Assembly: GCA_042140185.1 (NCBI GenBank)
Contig: CP159477.1
Span: 3,100,001-3,164,000, forward strand
From: JANSXG01 sp024743075
GTDB lineage: Bacteria; Planctomycetota; Phycisphaerae; Phycisphaerales; UBA1924
Length of the DNA stretch: 64,000 bases
Direction of reading: 5' to 3'
Numbering within the stretch: the stretch's first letter is position 1; every line of letters begins with the position of its first letter. The translations under genes were made by a program, and so were the position numbers. Positions 17,727 to 24,775 of the stretch are shown here, piece after piece. Under the pieces are notes generated by a model. That model saw only the letters and a program-made list of their open reading frames with translations, was not told the origin of the DNA and made no database searches.

Positions 17727-18176
17727 ATGACGTCGAGTTTTTTTGTAAAGAGTCTTCTGATTGCCCTAGCATTGAAACTCACGATTCTTGGATCGGGTTG
17801 CGCGACACTGCTTAACTCCGAGACTCAGCCGGTGACTTTCAATTCTGACCCAGAAGGGGCGCTCGTCCGAATTGATGGTGTCGCCTACGGCCGTACTCCC
17901 GTGACGATTCCAGTCCAAAGGAAAGGCTGGGACAAGCAGGTTCTGATGTCCCTCGATGGATACAAGACCGAGATGTTTACGCTGAACAACACGTTGAGTG
18001 GCACCACATTCTTGAACGTTCTCTGGTGGCCGGGTGCCATCGTGGATGGCATCTCGGGCAGAGGCGGCAAGTACGAGAGCAACGTTTCTATCGTGATGGA
18101 GCCGGGAGAGGGCACTATCGACCGCGACGCGATGCGGGAAGAAGCTGAAGCCGAAGACGCCGCGAATGACGAGTGA
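17727..18176 (+). CDS. PEGA-domain lipoprotein
   Basis: 149 residues. A lipoprotein signal with lipobox LGSGC is followed by a PEGA-type segment (EGALVRIDGVAYGRTPVTI, then GWDKQVLMSLDGYKTEMFTL). PEGA domains are surface beta units often found in lipoproteins. LNVLWWPGAIVDGISGRGGKY resembles lipoproteins with a hydrophobic C-terminal stretch. The gene is visibly less GC-rich than its neighbours, with many A/T-ending codons (ATTGCCCTAGCATTGAAA), which may mark a recent acquisition. AGGATTTGCACC precedes the ATG. A short inverted repeat overlaps the stop, without a T-run. Confidence 0.7.
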   Translation: MTSSFFVKSLLIALALKLTILGSGCATLLNSETQPVTFNSDPEGALVRIDGVAYGRTPVTIPVQRKGWDKQVLMSLDGYKTEMFTLNNTLSGTTFLNVLWWPGAIVDGISGRGGKYESNVSIVMEPGEGTIDRDAMREEAEAEDAANDE

Positions 18177-18264
18177 TGCCCGCCATCACTTCGTCCATTG
18201 GCCTTTGTACTAATTGTCAACGCGAGTGGGCGCCGGGCTCGTTCCGCCAGTCGGCCGCGGGAAA

Positions 18265-19320
18265 TCAGCTCTCCGGCAACGCATAGACCGGCGTCTCAAG
18301 ATCCGCATCCGCGCTCTCATCGCCGGTGATGTCGCGGATGATGCGTCGCGTGTGCACGTGCGAGGTCTCGATGTACACCTCCACGCCCGAAGCCTGCGTG
18401 CCCGCCACCGCCGTGCCGCAGATGTACACGCCCGGGACGCTCGATTGCATCGTCTCTTCGTCAACGCGCGGCACGAGGCGCTCGCCTTCGAGATCGACTC
18501 CGAGTTGCTCGAACAGTGTCGGATCCTGGCGGTAGCCGGTCATGAGCACCACACGGTCGGCTGCGACACTGAATGTCTCGCCTCGGCGCTCACCGCTCTC
18601 GTCGACCGGCGCGAGCACAACTTCGTTCGGCGTGATCTCGATCGGTATGGTCCGTTTGTGGTAGACGATCTTGCCCGCATCGATCAGCGCGAGCAGTTCC
18701 GGACGCAGCCAGTACTTGATCTTCTTCGTGAACACGCCGCCCCGGTAACTGATCGCGACATCCGCGCCGACGCGCTGGCAGCGGATCGCCGCCTCGACCG
18801 CGCTGTTGCGCCCGCCGACGATCAGCACCTTCTGCCGGAAGTAGGAGTGGGGCTCCTCGAAGTAGTGGCTCGCGTGCGGGAGGTCCTCGCCGGGGATGCC
18901 GAGCATCTTCGGCTCGTGCATGTCACCGATGGCGAGGATGACCTTGTCGGCTTTCCAGCGCGAGCGTCCTCCGCGGTGGCTCACGCTGAGTTCAAACGAC
19001 CCATCGTCGAGGCGTTTGGCGTCGTCCACCCGGTGATCCGTACAGATGGGCAGGTCGAACTGCTCAACGACGTTGCGCAGGTAGTTCAGGTAATCCTCGC
19101 GCGTTCCCTTGTCCTGGGTCGGGGTCGAGAACGGCACGCCCGCGACCGCGATCCGCTCGGGCGAGGAAAAGAACCGCGTCTGCGGTGCCCACCACGCGAT
19201 GGTGGACCCGATCTGCCCGGCCTCGAAGTGGACATAGTCCACCCCGGCCCGCTTCAGACTGACGGCCATCTCGATGCCGATCGGGCCGGCACCGATGAGA
19301 GCAACGGAAGTTGATTGCAT
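18265..19320 (-). CDS. ypdA: FAD-dependent pyridine-nucleotide oxidoreductase, YpdA-like
   Basis: 351 residues from the ATG at 19320. The FAD-binding Rossmann motif is at the N-terminus (ALIGAGPIGIEMAVSLKRAG) and a second, NADPH-type dinucleotide fold lies mid-protein (VLIVGGRNSAVEAAIR). The order and the segment WWAPQTRFFSSPERIAVAGVP match YpdA, known in Firmicutes as bacillithiol-disulfide reductase. No CxxC redox motif is present, so it is not a thioredoxin reductase. Whether this organism makes bacillithiol cannot be told here. The gene is divergent from the DCC thiol-oxidoreductase-family gene at 19383, a possible functional hint. Confidence 0.75.
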   Translation of the reverse strand: MQSTSVALIGAGPIGIEMAVSLKRAGVDYVHFEAGQIGSTIAWWAPQTRFFSSPERIAVAGVPFSTPTQDKGTREDYLNYLRNVVEQFDLPICTDHRVDDAKRLDDGSFELSVSHRGGRSRWKADKVILAIGDMHEPKMLGIPGEDLPHASHYFEEPHSYFRQKVLIVGGRNSAVEAAIRCQRVGADVAISYRGGVFTKKIKYWLRPELLALIDAGKIVYHKRTIPIEITPNEVVLAPVDESGERRGETFSVAADRVVLMTGYRQDPTLFEQLGVDLEGERLVPRVDEETMQSSVPGVYICGTAVAGTQASGVEVYIETSHVHTRRIIRDITGDESADADLETPVYALPES

Positions 19321-19382
19321 ACGTTCACGATAGGGGGTGTTTCGGTGGTCGGCTGGTCTCGGACCTGCTTCAATGACAAGTG

Positions 19383-19790
19383 ATGGATGCTCCCGAGCCC
19401 GACACCCTCTACTACGACGGCGCGTGCGGCATGTGCACACGCACGACCGGCATCCTTCGCAAACTCGACTGGCTCTCACGACTCGAGTTTCGCGATATGC
19501 TCAAGGTCCCGATCGAAGAACTGCCCGTGCAGATGGACCAGGCCATGCTCGGCATCCCGATGCGCATGCGCCGCGGCAAGGCGATGGTCGGCTTCCCGGC
19601 GGTCCGCCGGGCCCTGCTCCAGACGCCGCTTGGCTTCCTGCCGTCGCTGCTGCTGTATGTGCCGGGCATCAGCCACGCGTCCCGTGCGACCTACGACCGG
19701 ATCGCGCCAACCGGGCCCGGTCCGGGGCATGTTCGGTCGGTCAGTCGTCGTCTTCGTCGTCGTAGCCGCCGGCGTCACGCGTTTCCTTGA
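19383..19790 (+). CDS. DCC-family (DUF393) thiol-disulfide oxidoreductase-like protein
   Basis: 135 residues. The family signature is YYDGACGMCTRTTGIL with D-G-x-C-x-x-C, followed by a thioredoxin-like LEFRDM strand and a hydrophobic helix (LGFLPSLLLYVPGI). These are small predicted oxidoreductases of unknown substrate. The annotated frame ends in an unnatural Arg run (SRRLRRRSRRR). One frame over, the expected family ending (DRANRARSGAC) is readable and stops at 19765, so a further single-base error near 19700-19710 is possible. The 3' end overlaps the convergent iscX by up to 50 bases. The start could also be the GTG one codon upstream (19380). Confidence 0.7.
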   Translation: MDAPEPDTLYYDGACGMCTRTTGILRKLDWLSRLEFRDMLKVPIEELPVQMDQAMLGIPMRMRRGKAMVGFPAVRRALLQTPLGFLPSLLLYVPGISHASRATYDRIAPTGPGPGHVRSVSRRLRRRSRRRHAFP

Positions 19791-19983
19791 TCCAGTTCGC
19801 CTGGATGGCCTCAAGAATCCGCTCGTTGCACGGGTGGCCCTCACGCGCCTCGAATTCGTCCAGCGACTCCACAAGTTTGCGCAGTTCGGGGAAGGAAATC
19901 GCGACGGGATCGCGGTCCGGGTACTCCTCGACGAGTTCCTCGGCGATCAGTTCGACGTCCAGCCAGTGCAGTTTGTCATCCAT
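19741..19983 (-). CDS. iscX: Fe-S assembly protein IscX
   Basis: 80 residues from the ATG at 19983, preceded by a strong GGAGG at the right distance. The sequence follows IscX: LHWLDVELIAEELVEEYPD, then DPVAISFPELRKLV, then CNERILEAIQANWIKE, with an acidic end. IscX binds IscS and iron and modulates cluster assembly. Here it is extended by an Asp-rich tail (GYDDEDDD). A 2Fe-2S ferredoxin gene lies 326 bases upstream on the same strand, as in isc operons, but no iscSUA genes are visible in the window. Confidence 0.85.
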   Translation of the reverse strand: MDDKLHWLDVELIAEELVEEYPDRDPVAISFPELRKLVESLDEFEAREGHPCNERILEAIQANWIKETRDAGGYDDEDDD

Positions 19984-20009
19984 CGGTCCGACCTCCGGCG
20001 GCAAAAATA

Positions 20010-20039
20010 CAAACGGCTGCGTCGCCACGCAGCCGTTTG
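20010..20039 (-). terminator. strong hairpin with T-run just before iscX
   Basis: A perfect 13-bp stem (20010-20022 with 20027-20039, loop CGCC) is followed on the minus strand by TATTTTTG, the pattern of an intrinsic terminator. Its base lies only 26 bases upstream of the iscX start, so it either ends transcripts from the fdx side or works as an attenuator. The 326-base gap between fdx and iscX has no gene I can support. It contains a smaller palindrome (AATGG-TCTA-CCATT at 20043-20056). Confidence 0.7.
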
Positions 20040-20309
20040 CACCAATGGTAGACCATTGAGAGAAGAGAGAGAGTTGACGCTGTCGCAGGTTTCCCCCCAA
20101 CAACGCCAATTGCCTATCTTCACACTTTGCCGGGTTGAAAGCAAGATTCTTGTGAGAAATAGACCCATAATTTTGCATGGTCCGGCAGAAAAACGCCTGT
20201 TCGGCCACGAAATCCGCGATTCGGGCTGCAAAATAGTTGCGTCAGAGAACGGCCTTCGACGTCCTGAGAATCCCTCGATTCGGCGGAAGACTACCGGCAA
20301 CCGATACCG

Positions 20310-20708
20310 TCAGTGCGGGACTTCCTTGACCGCGTTTCGGTTCCACGCGGGCACCCGAACGACGATCGGGCCCTTCCCTTCAATCTCACACTGGCACGAG
20401 AGACGGCTATTCATCTGCAGGCCCGGCGCCTCTTCCACACGGTCTTCCTCGGCCTCGGTCGGCTCGGAGACCTCGTCCATCCCCTGCTCGACGTAGACAT
20501 GGCAGGTCGAGCAGGCGCACACGGCACCGCAGGCGTGCTCGATATTGATGCCGTTCTCGACCGCCACCTCAAGCAGGTGCTCGCCCTTGGCGGCCATGAC
20601 CTCCCATTCGACTTTGTCGGTACCGGTCAGATCCTGCGGATCCTCAAGAATGAACCGGACTGGAACCTCTTTCGGGCCGTGCTCGTGGTCGGAATGCCTC
20701 AGGTGCAT
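20310..20708 (-). CDS. fdx: adrenodoxin-type 2Fe-2S ferredoxin
   Basis: 132 residues from the ATG at 20708. Cluster ligands are laid out as in Isc-type ferredoxins: CGAVCACSTC supplies three Cys (C-x5-C-x2-C) and the fourth follows after about 36 residues in RLSCQC. HACGAVCACSTCHVYV is typical of Fdx of the Isc system rather than plant-type ferredoxins. It would donate electrons for Fe-S cluster assembly. An extra 20-residue N-terminus precedes the fold. Its pairing with iscX downstream supports the assignment. Confidence 0.85.
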   Translation of the reverse strand: MHLRHSDHEHGPKEVPVRFILEDPQDLTGTDKVEWEVMAAKGEHLLEVAVENGINIEHACGAVCACSTCHVYVEQGMDEVSEPTEAEEDRVEEAPGLQMNSRLSCQCEIEGKGPIVVRVPAWNRNAVKEVPH

Positions 20709-20925
20709 AGGGGTTTGGTCCTCGGTCGGCGAATCGGAAATCAAGGGTTCTCGCCCTTCGTATCGGGCCGGTTCCGATGATAGCCCCCGGCAGGCCCGAT
20801 GACGACGAGGCGATTCGGACGATTGCTCTCGCCCCAACCGATCGGCTGCCGATGCCGATCAACGATTTCGATTCGGTTGCTCGGGTTTGTCGAAGCCGCC
20901 CCCGAATCCGACCGATAACGCCCGT

Positions 20926-21528
20926 ATGCGCATCTACCTCGACGACGAACTCATCGATGACTCGGGAAGCACGCTCGCGAAGGCCCTCGAAGCGGCGGCC
21001 GCCAAGGCCGGCGATCGCCTGCTGATCGGCGTGAGCGCTGACGGCGAGCCGGTTCCCGACGCCCAGCTCGCCGACCCCCCTGTGACCGAGCCCTTCGCCG
21101 CCGAAATCCGGTTCACTTCGGCGGACCCGGTTTCGCTGGTCCGCGTGACGCTGCTTGAGGCGGCCGATCACCTGGAGTCCAGCAAGGAAAAGCAGGGAGC
21201 GATCGCTCAGCAGATCCAACTCGGCGAACTCTCCCGGGCGATGCCCGAGTTGTCGAATGTGCTCGACATCTGGCAGCAGGTGGAGCAGTGCATCACGCTC
21301 TCGCGTCAGGTGAACGGTATCGAGCTCGGGCACGTGAACGGCGAAGAGACTTTCGAGCAGCTCGCTGCTCAACTGACCACCCGTCTCGGCGAGATCCGGG
21401 ACGCGATCAGTTCTCGCGACCTCTCGACGCTCGCCGACATTCTCGCCTACGACATGGACCAGCAGGCCGACGCCTGGACCACCGTCTTGCGCGATCTCGC
21501 GGCCGGCTGCCGCGCATCGGCGGCTTGA
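20926..21528 (+). CDS. conserved-looking protein of unknown function
   Basis: 200 residues from the ATG at 20926; an in-frame TTG at 20887 is an unlikely alternative. The N-terminus is a compact beta start (MRIYLDDELIDD) followed by helices with heptad-like leucines (LGELSRAMPELSNVLDIWQQV, then LAAQLTTRLGEIRDAI). No signal peptide, membrane segment or catalytic motif is visible. It is followed after 62 bases by another soluble helical protein on the same strand, and a small perfect hairpin (21552-21570) lies between them. Function unknown. Confidence 0.6.
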   Translation: MRIYLDDELIDDSGSTLAKALEAAAAKAGDRLLIGVSADGEPVPDAQLADPPVTEPFAAEIRFTSADPVSLVRVTLLEAADHLESSKEKQGAIAQQIQLGELSRAMPELSNVLDIWQQVEQCITLSRQVNGIELGHVNGEETFEQLAAQLTTRLGEIRDAISSRDLSTLADILAYDMDQQADAWTTVLRDLAAGCRASAA

Positions 21529-21590
21529 GGGCGTAGCATCTGATCACTCCCGCGACACCGACGGTGTCGCCCTATCCACGCGGGGACGTT

Positions 21591-22288
21591 GTGTCGAGCA
21601 AAGCCAAAGCAAGTAAATCCGAGAAGATCGACCAGTTGATGGAGCAGGCCTCCGCAGCACTCGCGAAGACCGAGTATTTCGAGTGCGAGCGCCTCGCTCT
21701 GGAAGCCCTGAACACGGCCTTCGAGGCCGGCGACTTCGAGCGGATGGCGAGGATCGTCCTTCCGCTCCAGGAAGCACGACGCCAGAAGCGCCTGGAAGCG
21801 TTGGAGTGCAGCACGGTCATCCGGCTGAACGAGGCGGACCAGGAACTGCTTCAGGAGGATGAGCAGGTCGAGGCCGGTTGTTACCTGTTCGAACCGCTGC
21901 TCGTGGGCGCCGACGGTCGCGACCTGCGCGAACGGGCGAACCAGCAGGGTGTGCCGGTGCTCGTCGTCGTGCGCGAGCCGCGCACCAGCGTCGGCGAGTG
22001 GCCGATCGTGATGATCGGCCCGCAGACGGTGCGGACGAAAGTCCGCCCCCCCGGCGCAAAGACGAGGATGAGGTCACCGTCGAGTGGATGCAGAACGCGA
22101 GCGAGGCGCTCGGCGACGCCGCGATCATGCGCGTCGACACAAGCCGGGACGCTTCGGACCAGGTCGGTCAGCTGCTCGACTTCCTCGGGACCTGTCCCGA
22201 GCACGAGAAACTGCACCAGGCGCTCGAGGCAGCCTGTCGCGCCGCGATGAAGGAAGCCGCCGCCAAGGCCGCGAAGAAGGCGTCCTGA
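21591..22288 (+). CDS. helical protein of unknown function, frame broken at a C7 run
   Basis: From the GTG at 21591 (SSKAKASKSEKIDQLMEQAS) the frame reads a TPR-like helical start (KTEYFECERLALEALNTAFEAGDFERMARI), then a mixed domain (GCYLFEPLLVGADGRDLRERANQQG). At the run of seven C (22046-22052) the sense protein moves to the next frame: PRRKDEDEVTVEWMQNASEALGDAA and on to the stop at 22288. The whole is about 232 residues. An upstream in-frame GTG at 21564 is possible. It resembles no named family I can confirm; a short helical tail rich in Ala/Lys ends it. A 34-base palindrome follows. Confidence 0.6.
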
Positions 22289-22320
22289 CCGACCGAGCCG
22301 GACTCAGTTGACCAATGAAG

Positions 22321-22354
22321 ACAGCACGCCCGGCATCGATGCCGGGCGTGCTGT
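22321..22354. terminator. 34-base perfect palindrome between convergent genes
   Basis: ACAGCACGCCCGGCAT with its exact complement, centred on CG, makes a stem of up to 16 pairs. It is placed 32 bases after a plus-strand stop and 44 bases before the minus-strand stop at 22399. Both sides lack a clear T-run, so a bidirectional, possibly weak terminator is inferred from position. Confidence 0.6.
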
Positions 22355-22398
22355 GTTGAGGAGGTCCGAGAGTGTGATTCGGATGAGTGCGCGGGGGC

Positions 22399-22695
22399 TT
22401 ACCAGTCGCTGCGACGGTTGCGGCTGTATCTCTCGTTGCGGGCGTTCTGGTCGCCGATGATCGCGCCGCCGACCGCGCCGGAGATCGCACCGATCGCAGC
22501 ACCGTCGCCTTCGTTGCCCGAGAGGGCGCCGATGCCGAGGCCCGCCAAGGCTCCGAGCGCGGCGCCCGAAAGGGCACCTTCGCCGGCGTTGTTACAGCCG
22601 ACGGAAACGAAGGCCATCGAACTCGCGAGGGCACCCGCCAGCACGACGCGAACGCCGCGTGAAGCAAGGCCGGAGCGTGATTCTGTGCGTGCCAT
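22399..22695 (-). CDS. glycine-zipper lipoprotein
   Basis: 98 residues from the ATG at 22695. The lipoprotein signal ends at VSVGC. It is followed by repeated small-residue GxxxG packing (LSGAALGALAGLGIGALSG, then AAIGAISGAVGGAIIGD) typical of glycine-zipper membrane-inserting lipoproteins such as the SlyB/OmpA-like zipper group. A polar, Arg-rich end follows (NERYSRNRRSDW). It is likely embedded in or lying on the outer membrane. It is divergent from the small protein at 22877. Confidence 0.7.
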   Translation of the reverse strand: MARTESRSGLASRGVRVVLAGALASSMAFVSVGCNNAGEGALSGAALGALAGLGIGALSGNEGDGAAIGAISGAVGGAIIGDQNARNERYSRNRRSDW

Positions 22696-22876
22696 GGTGG
22701 TCTGTCCTTTCTCTCCCCGGGGCCTCCCCGGTTCGGTCATTCGAAGAGGGGATACAAGGCTGGTCCAAGACCGGTTGCATCCGTACAGTGAACGGAGGGG
22801 CGCAGGCCCCTATTCCACAGACTCTTACCGGGTTCGTCCGCATCTCCAGGCGGCGTGTTCGGTCGGAGGGATCTCC

Positions 22877-23146
22877 ATGTTTCGTCGTATCCTGAGCCGA
22901 CGCGTCCTCATCGAAGCCGGAGAACGGGCCCGGATGACGCACTCCTTGTGGCTTACCCACCATTTAGTGGGTCGATCCCGGATAGGCGGCGGACATCCCG
23001 GTCGCGCGGCCGCGGGCTTGCCCGAGATCCCCAGCCGGAAGGTCGACGACGGCGGGTTCGACGAGATCATGGCGACGCCCCTCGGAAAAGCGTGGGCCGA
23101 AGACTGGTGGCACGGGGCCATCGAGCAGGTCCGGGATGTGGAGTAA
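22877..23146 (+). CDS. small protein of unknown function
   Basis: 89 residues from the ATG at 22877, with GGAGG seven bases upstream, a strong start. The sequence is basic at the N-terminus (FRRILSRRVLIEAGERARM) and ends in an aromatic acidic patch (AWAEDWWHGAIEQVRDVE). There is no signal peptide or membrane segment. No family recognised. It stands between a divergent lipoprotein gene and the membrane protein at 23275. Confidence 0.55.
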   Translation: MFRRILSRRVLIEAGERARMTHSLWLTHHLVGRSRIGGGHPGRAAAGLPEIPSRKVDDGGFDEIMATPLGKAWAEDWWHGAIEQVRDVE

Positions 23147-23274
23147 CCTGTCTTTCCGCGTCGCGAAAGGCGCGATAACAGCGGCCGCCTTTGACCCGTT
23201 CCCCCGAACCGGTCGATATCGACCCGGTACGACCCCGCGTACGCGATTCGCCACGCCAAGAGGACACGCGCCCC

Positions 23275-24192
23275 ATGACCGACCAGGCCGACCCCACGAC
23301 TGAACCGAACGCCGAGCAGCCGACAAGCGCGACGGGTCCCATCCGCACGAGGGTCGCGCCGCGCTGGATGCGCAAGATGGTGATTTTCCTGGTCGTGTGC
23401 TTCGGGCTCGGCACCTGGGGGCTGCTCGATGCGGCGGTCATCTATCCCAATCGGGGTGAGCGATACAGTCAGTTCATGCTTGCGGAGTATCTCGGCCACG
23501 CCAACACGATCGGATTGCTCCCGGTCGCGCGACGAGTGAACGTTGATGACCCCGAAGCGACGCTCGCCGATCTTGAAGCGCGTCGGGACCAGCTCAACGA
23601 CTTTGAGGAGTTCCGGCTGCGCTGGCTCAAATCGCTCGAACCGATTCACGGCAAGCAGCTGACGGGTCTCACTCGTCAGAATCAGGAGATGGCCGCCCGA
23701 GGCGCGGAACAGCGCGAGGACACGGTCACGGTGTTCGTGGACCCCGCCGCGAAGCACGCCGAACTCACGTCGGCGCTGCAGGGCGCGTCGGCGCCGAAGC
23801 CGCTGTCGCAGGCCGACATCGCCGTGCAGTGGCTGATCTGCGCCGCCGGCTACCTCGGCTCCTTGTTCATCGTCTTCCGGATCGTGCAGACGAAGTCCAC
23901 GGTCTACCGCTACGAACCGGCCGACCACAGACTCATCCTGCCCGGCGGGAAGACGATCACGCCCGACGAGATCGAGGTCGTCGACAAATCCAAGTGGCAC
24001 AAGTTCTTCGTCACCTTGGACCTGAAGGGGGGCGAGTCTCACAAGTTCGACCTGCTCCGCTTCGAGCCGCTGGAAGAGTGGATCCTCGATATGGAAGAGT
24101 CCGACCCGCGCCTCCGCGCCGCTCGCGAAGAAGCCGAGGAGGACGAGCACGAGGACGCCGATTCGGGCACCGAGGACGACCAGCAGCCCTGA
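23275..24192 (+). CDS. membrane protein with two transmembrane helices, unknown function
   Basis: 305 residues from the ATG at 23275; the frame is open further upstream but without support. One transmembrane helix lies near residues 33-52 (MVIFLVVCFGLGTWGLLDAA) and a second near 183-203 (WLICAAGYLGSLFIVFRIV). The region between is Glu/Arg-rich and helical and should be outside the membrane. After the second helix comes a small PH-like beta domain (STVYRYEPADHRLILPGG, then KFFVTLDLKG) and an acidic tail (EEAEEDEHEDADSGTEDD). It lies 67 bases before the DUF456 gene and is probably cotranscribed with it. Confidence 0.65.
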   Translation: MTDQADPTTEPNAEQPTSATGPIRTRVAPRWMRKMVIFLVVCFGLGTWGLLDAAVIYPNRGERYSQFMLAEYLGHANTIGLLPVARRVNVDDPEATLADLEARRDQLNDFEEFRLRWLKSLEPIHGKQLTGLTRQNQEMAARGAEQREDTVTVFVDPAAKHAELTSALQGASAPKPLSQADIAVQWLICAAGYLGSLFIVFRIVQTKSTVYRYEPADHRLILPGGKTITPDEIEVVDKSKWHKFFVTLDLKGGESHKFDLLRFEPLEEWILDMEESDPRLRAAREEAEEDEHEDADSGTEDDQQP

Positions 24193-24259
24193 GCGAAACG
24201 CGCTCGGAGCGGATCCCAGCAATGGGGCGTGAGGGCTCTATGCTCTTGCCGGTCTCGCC

Positions 24260-24775
24260 ATGGACATCGTCATCGCCATCCTGTTCACGCTCTCCAGTTT
24301 CCTGCTGGTCTTTGCTGTCCTGCTGACGCTGCCCGGCACCTGGCTCATGGTGCTGATGGCGATGCTGCTGAACCTGACGATGGACAGCGACCCGTTCTCG
24401 TGGTGGACGATCGGAATCGCGATCGCGCTCGCCGGTCTCGGCGAATTGCTGGAGCTCGTGGCCGGTGGGGCCGGCGCGAAAGCGATGGGGGCGTCCAAGC
24501 GCTCGGTCGTGGCCTCGGTGCTGGGCGGCATCGTCGGCGCGATCCTCGGAACAATCCTGCTCCCCGTGCCGATCATCGGGACCATTCTCGGCTCGGCGCT
24601 CGGTGCCGGTGCCGGAGCGGTTGTTTTCGAGTTCACGATCGCCGACCGTCGCGATCTCAAGCACCTTCGCGGCATCGGGACCGGCGCGTTCACCGGTCGG
24701 CTGCTCGCCACGGTGCTGAAGACCGTTGTGGCGCTCGTGATGGCGGTGATGCTCAGCGTCGCGGCGTTTGTGTGA
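24260..24775 (+). CDS. DUF456-family membrane protein
   Basis: 171 residues with about four hydrophobic helices. The family hallmark GAGGAKAxGASKR-type segment is clear (GAGAKAMGASKRSVVASVLG), followed by a Gly-rich helix (GGIVGAILGTILLPVPIIG) and a TGRLLATVLKT end. The DUF456 function is unknown; members are small integral membrane proteins. It is convergent with the phosphorylase gene, which ends on the next base. Confidence 0.85.
   Translation: MDIVIAILFTLSSFLLVFAVLLTLPGTWLMVLMAMLLNLTMDSDPFSWWTIGIAIALAGLGELLELVAGGAGAKAMGASKRSVVASVLGGIVGAILGTILLPVPIIGTILGSALGAGAGAVVFEFTIADRRDLKHLRGIGTGAFTGRLLATVLKTVVALVMAVMLSVAAFV

Noticed and set aside
18172..18190. AGTGATG-CCCGC-CATCACT repeat at the end of the PEGA gene
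   Set aside because: Seven-base arms overlap the stop and no T-run follows; too weak to call a terminator.
21552..21570. GCGACACCG-A-CGGTGTCGC hairpin between two unknown genes
   Set aside because: The one-base loop is sterically poor and no T-run follows; left as a remark in the neighbouring gene entry.
22046..22052. Programmed slippage at the C7 run
   Set aside because: Considered, but similar breaks occur at many unrelated sites in this window, so a sequencing error is simpler.
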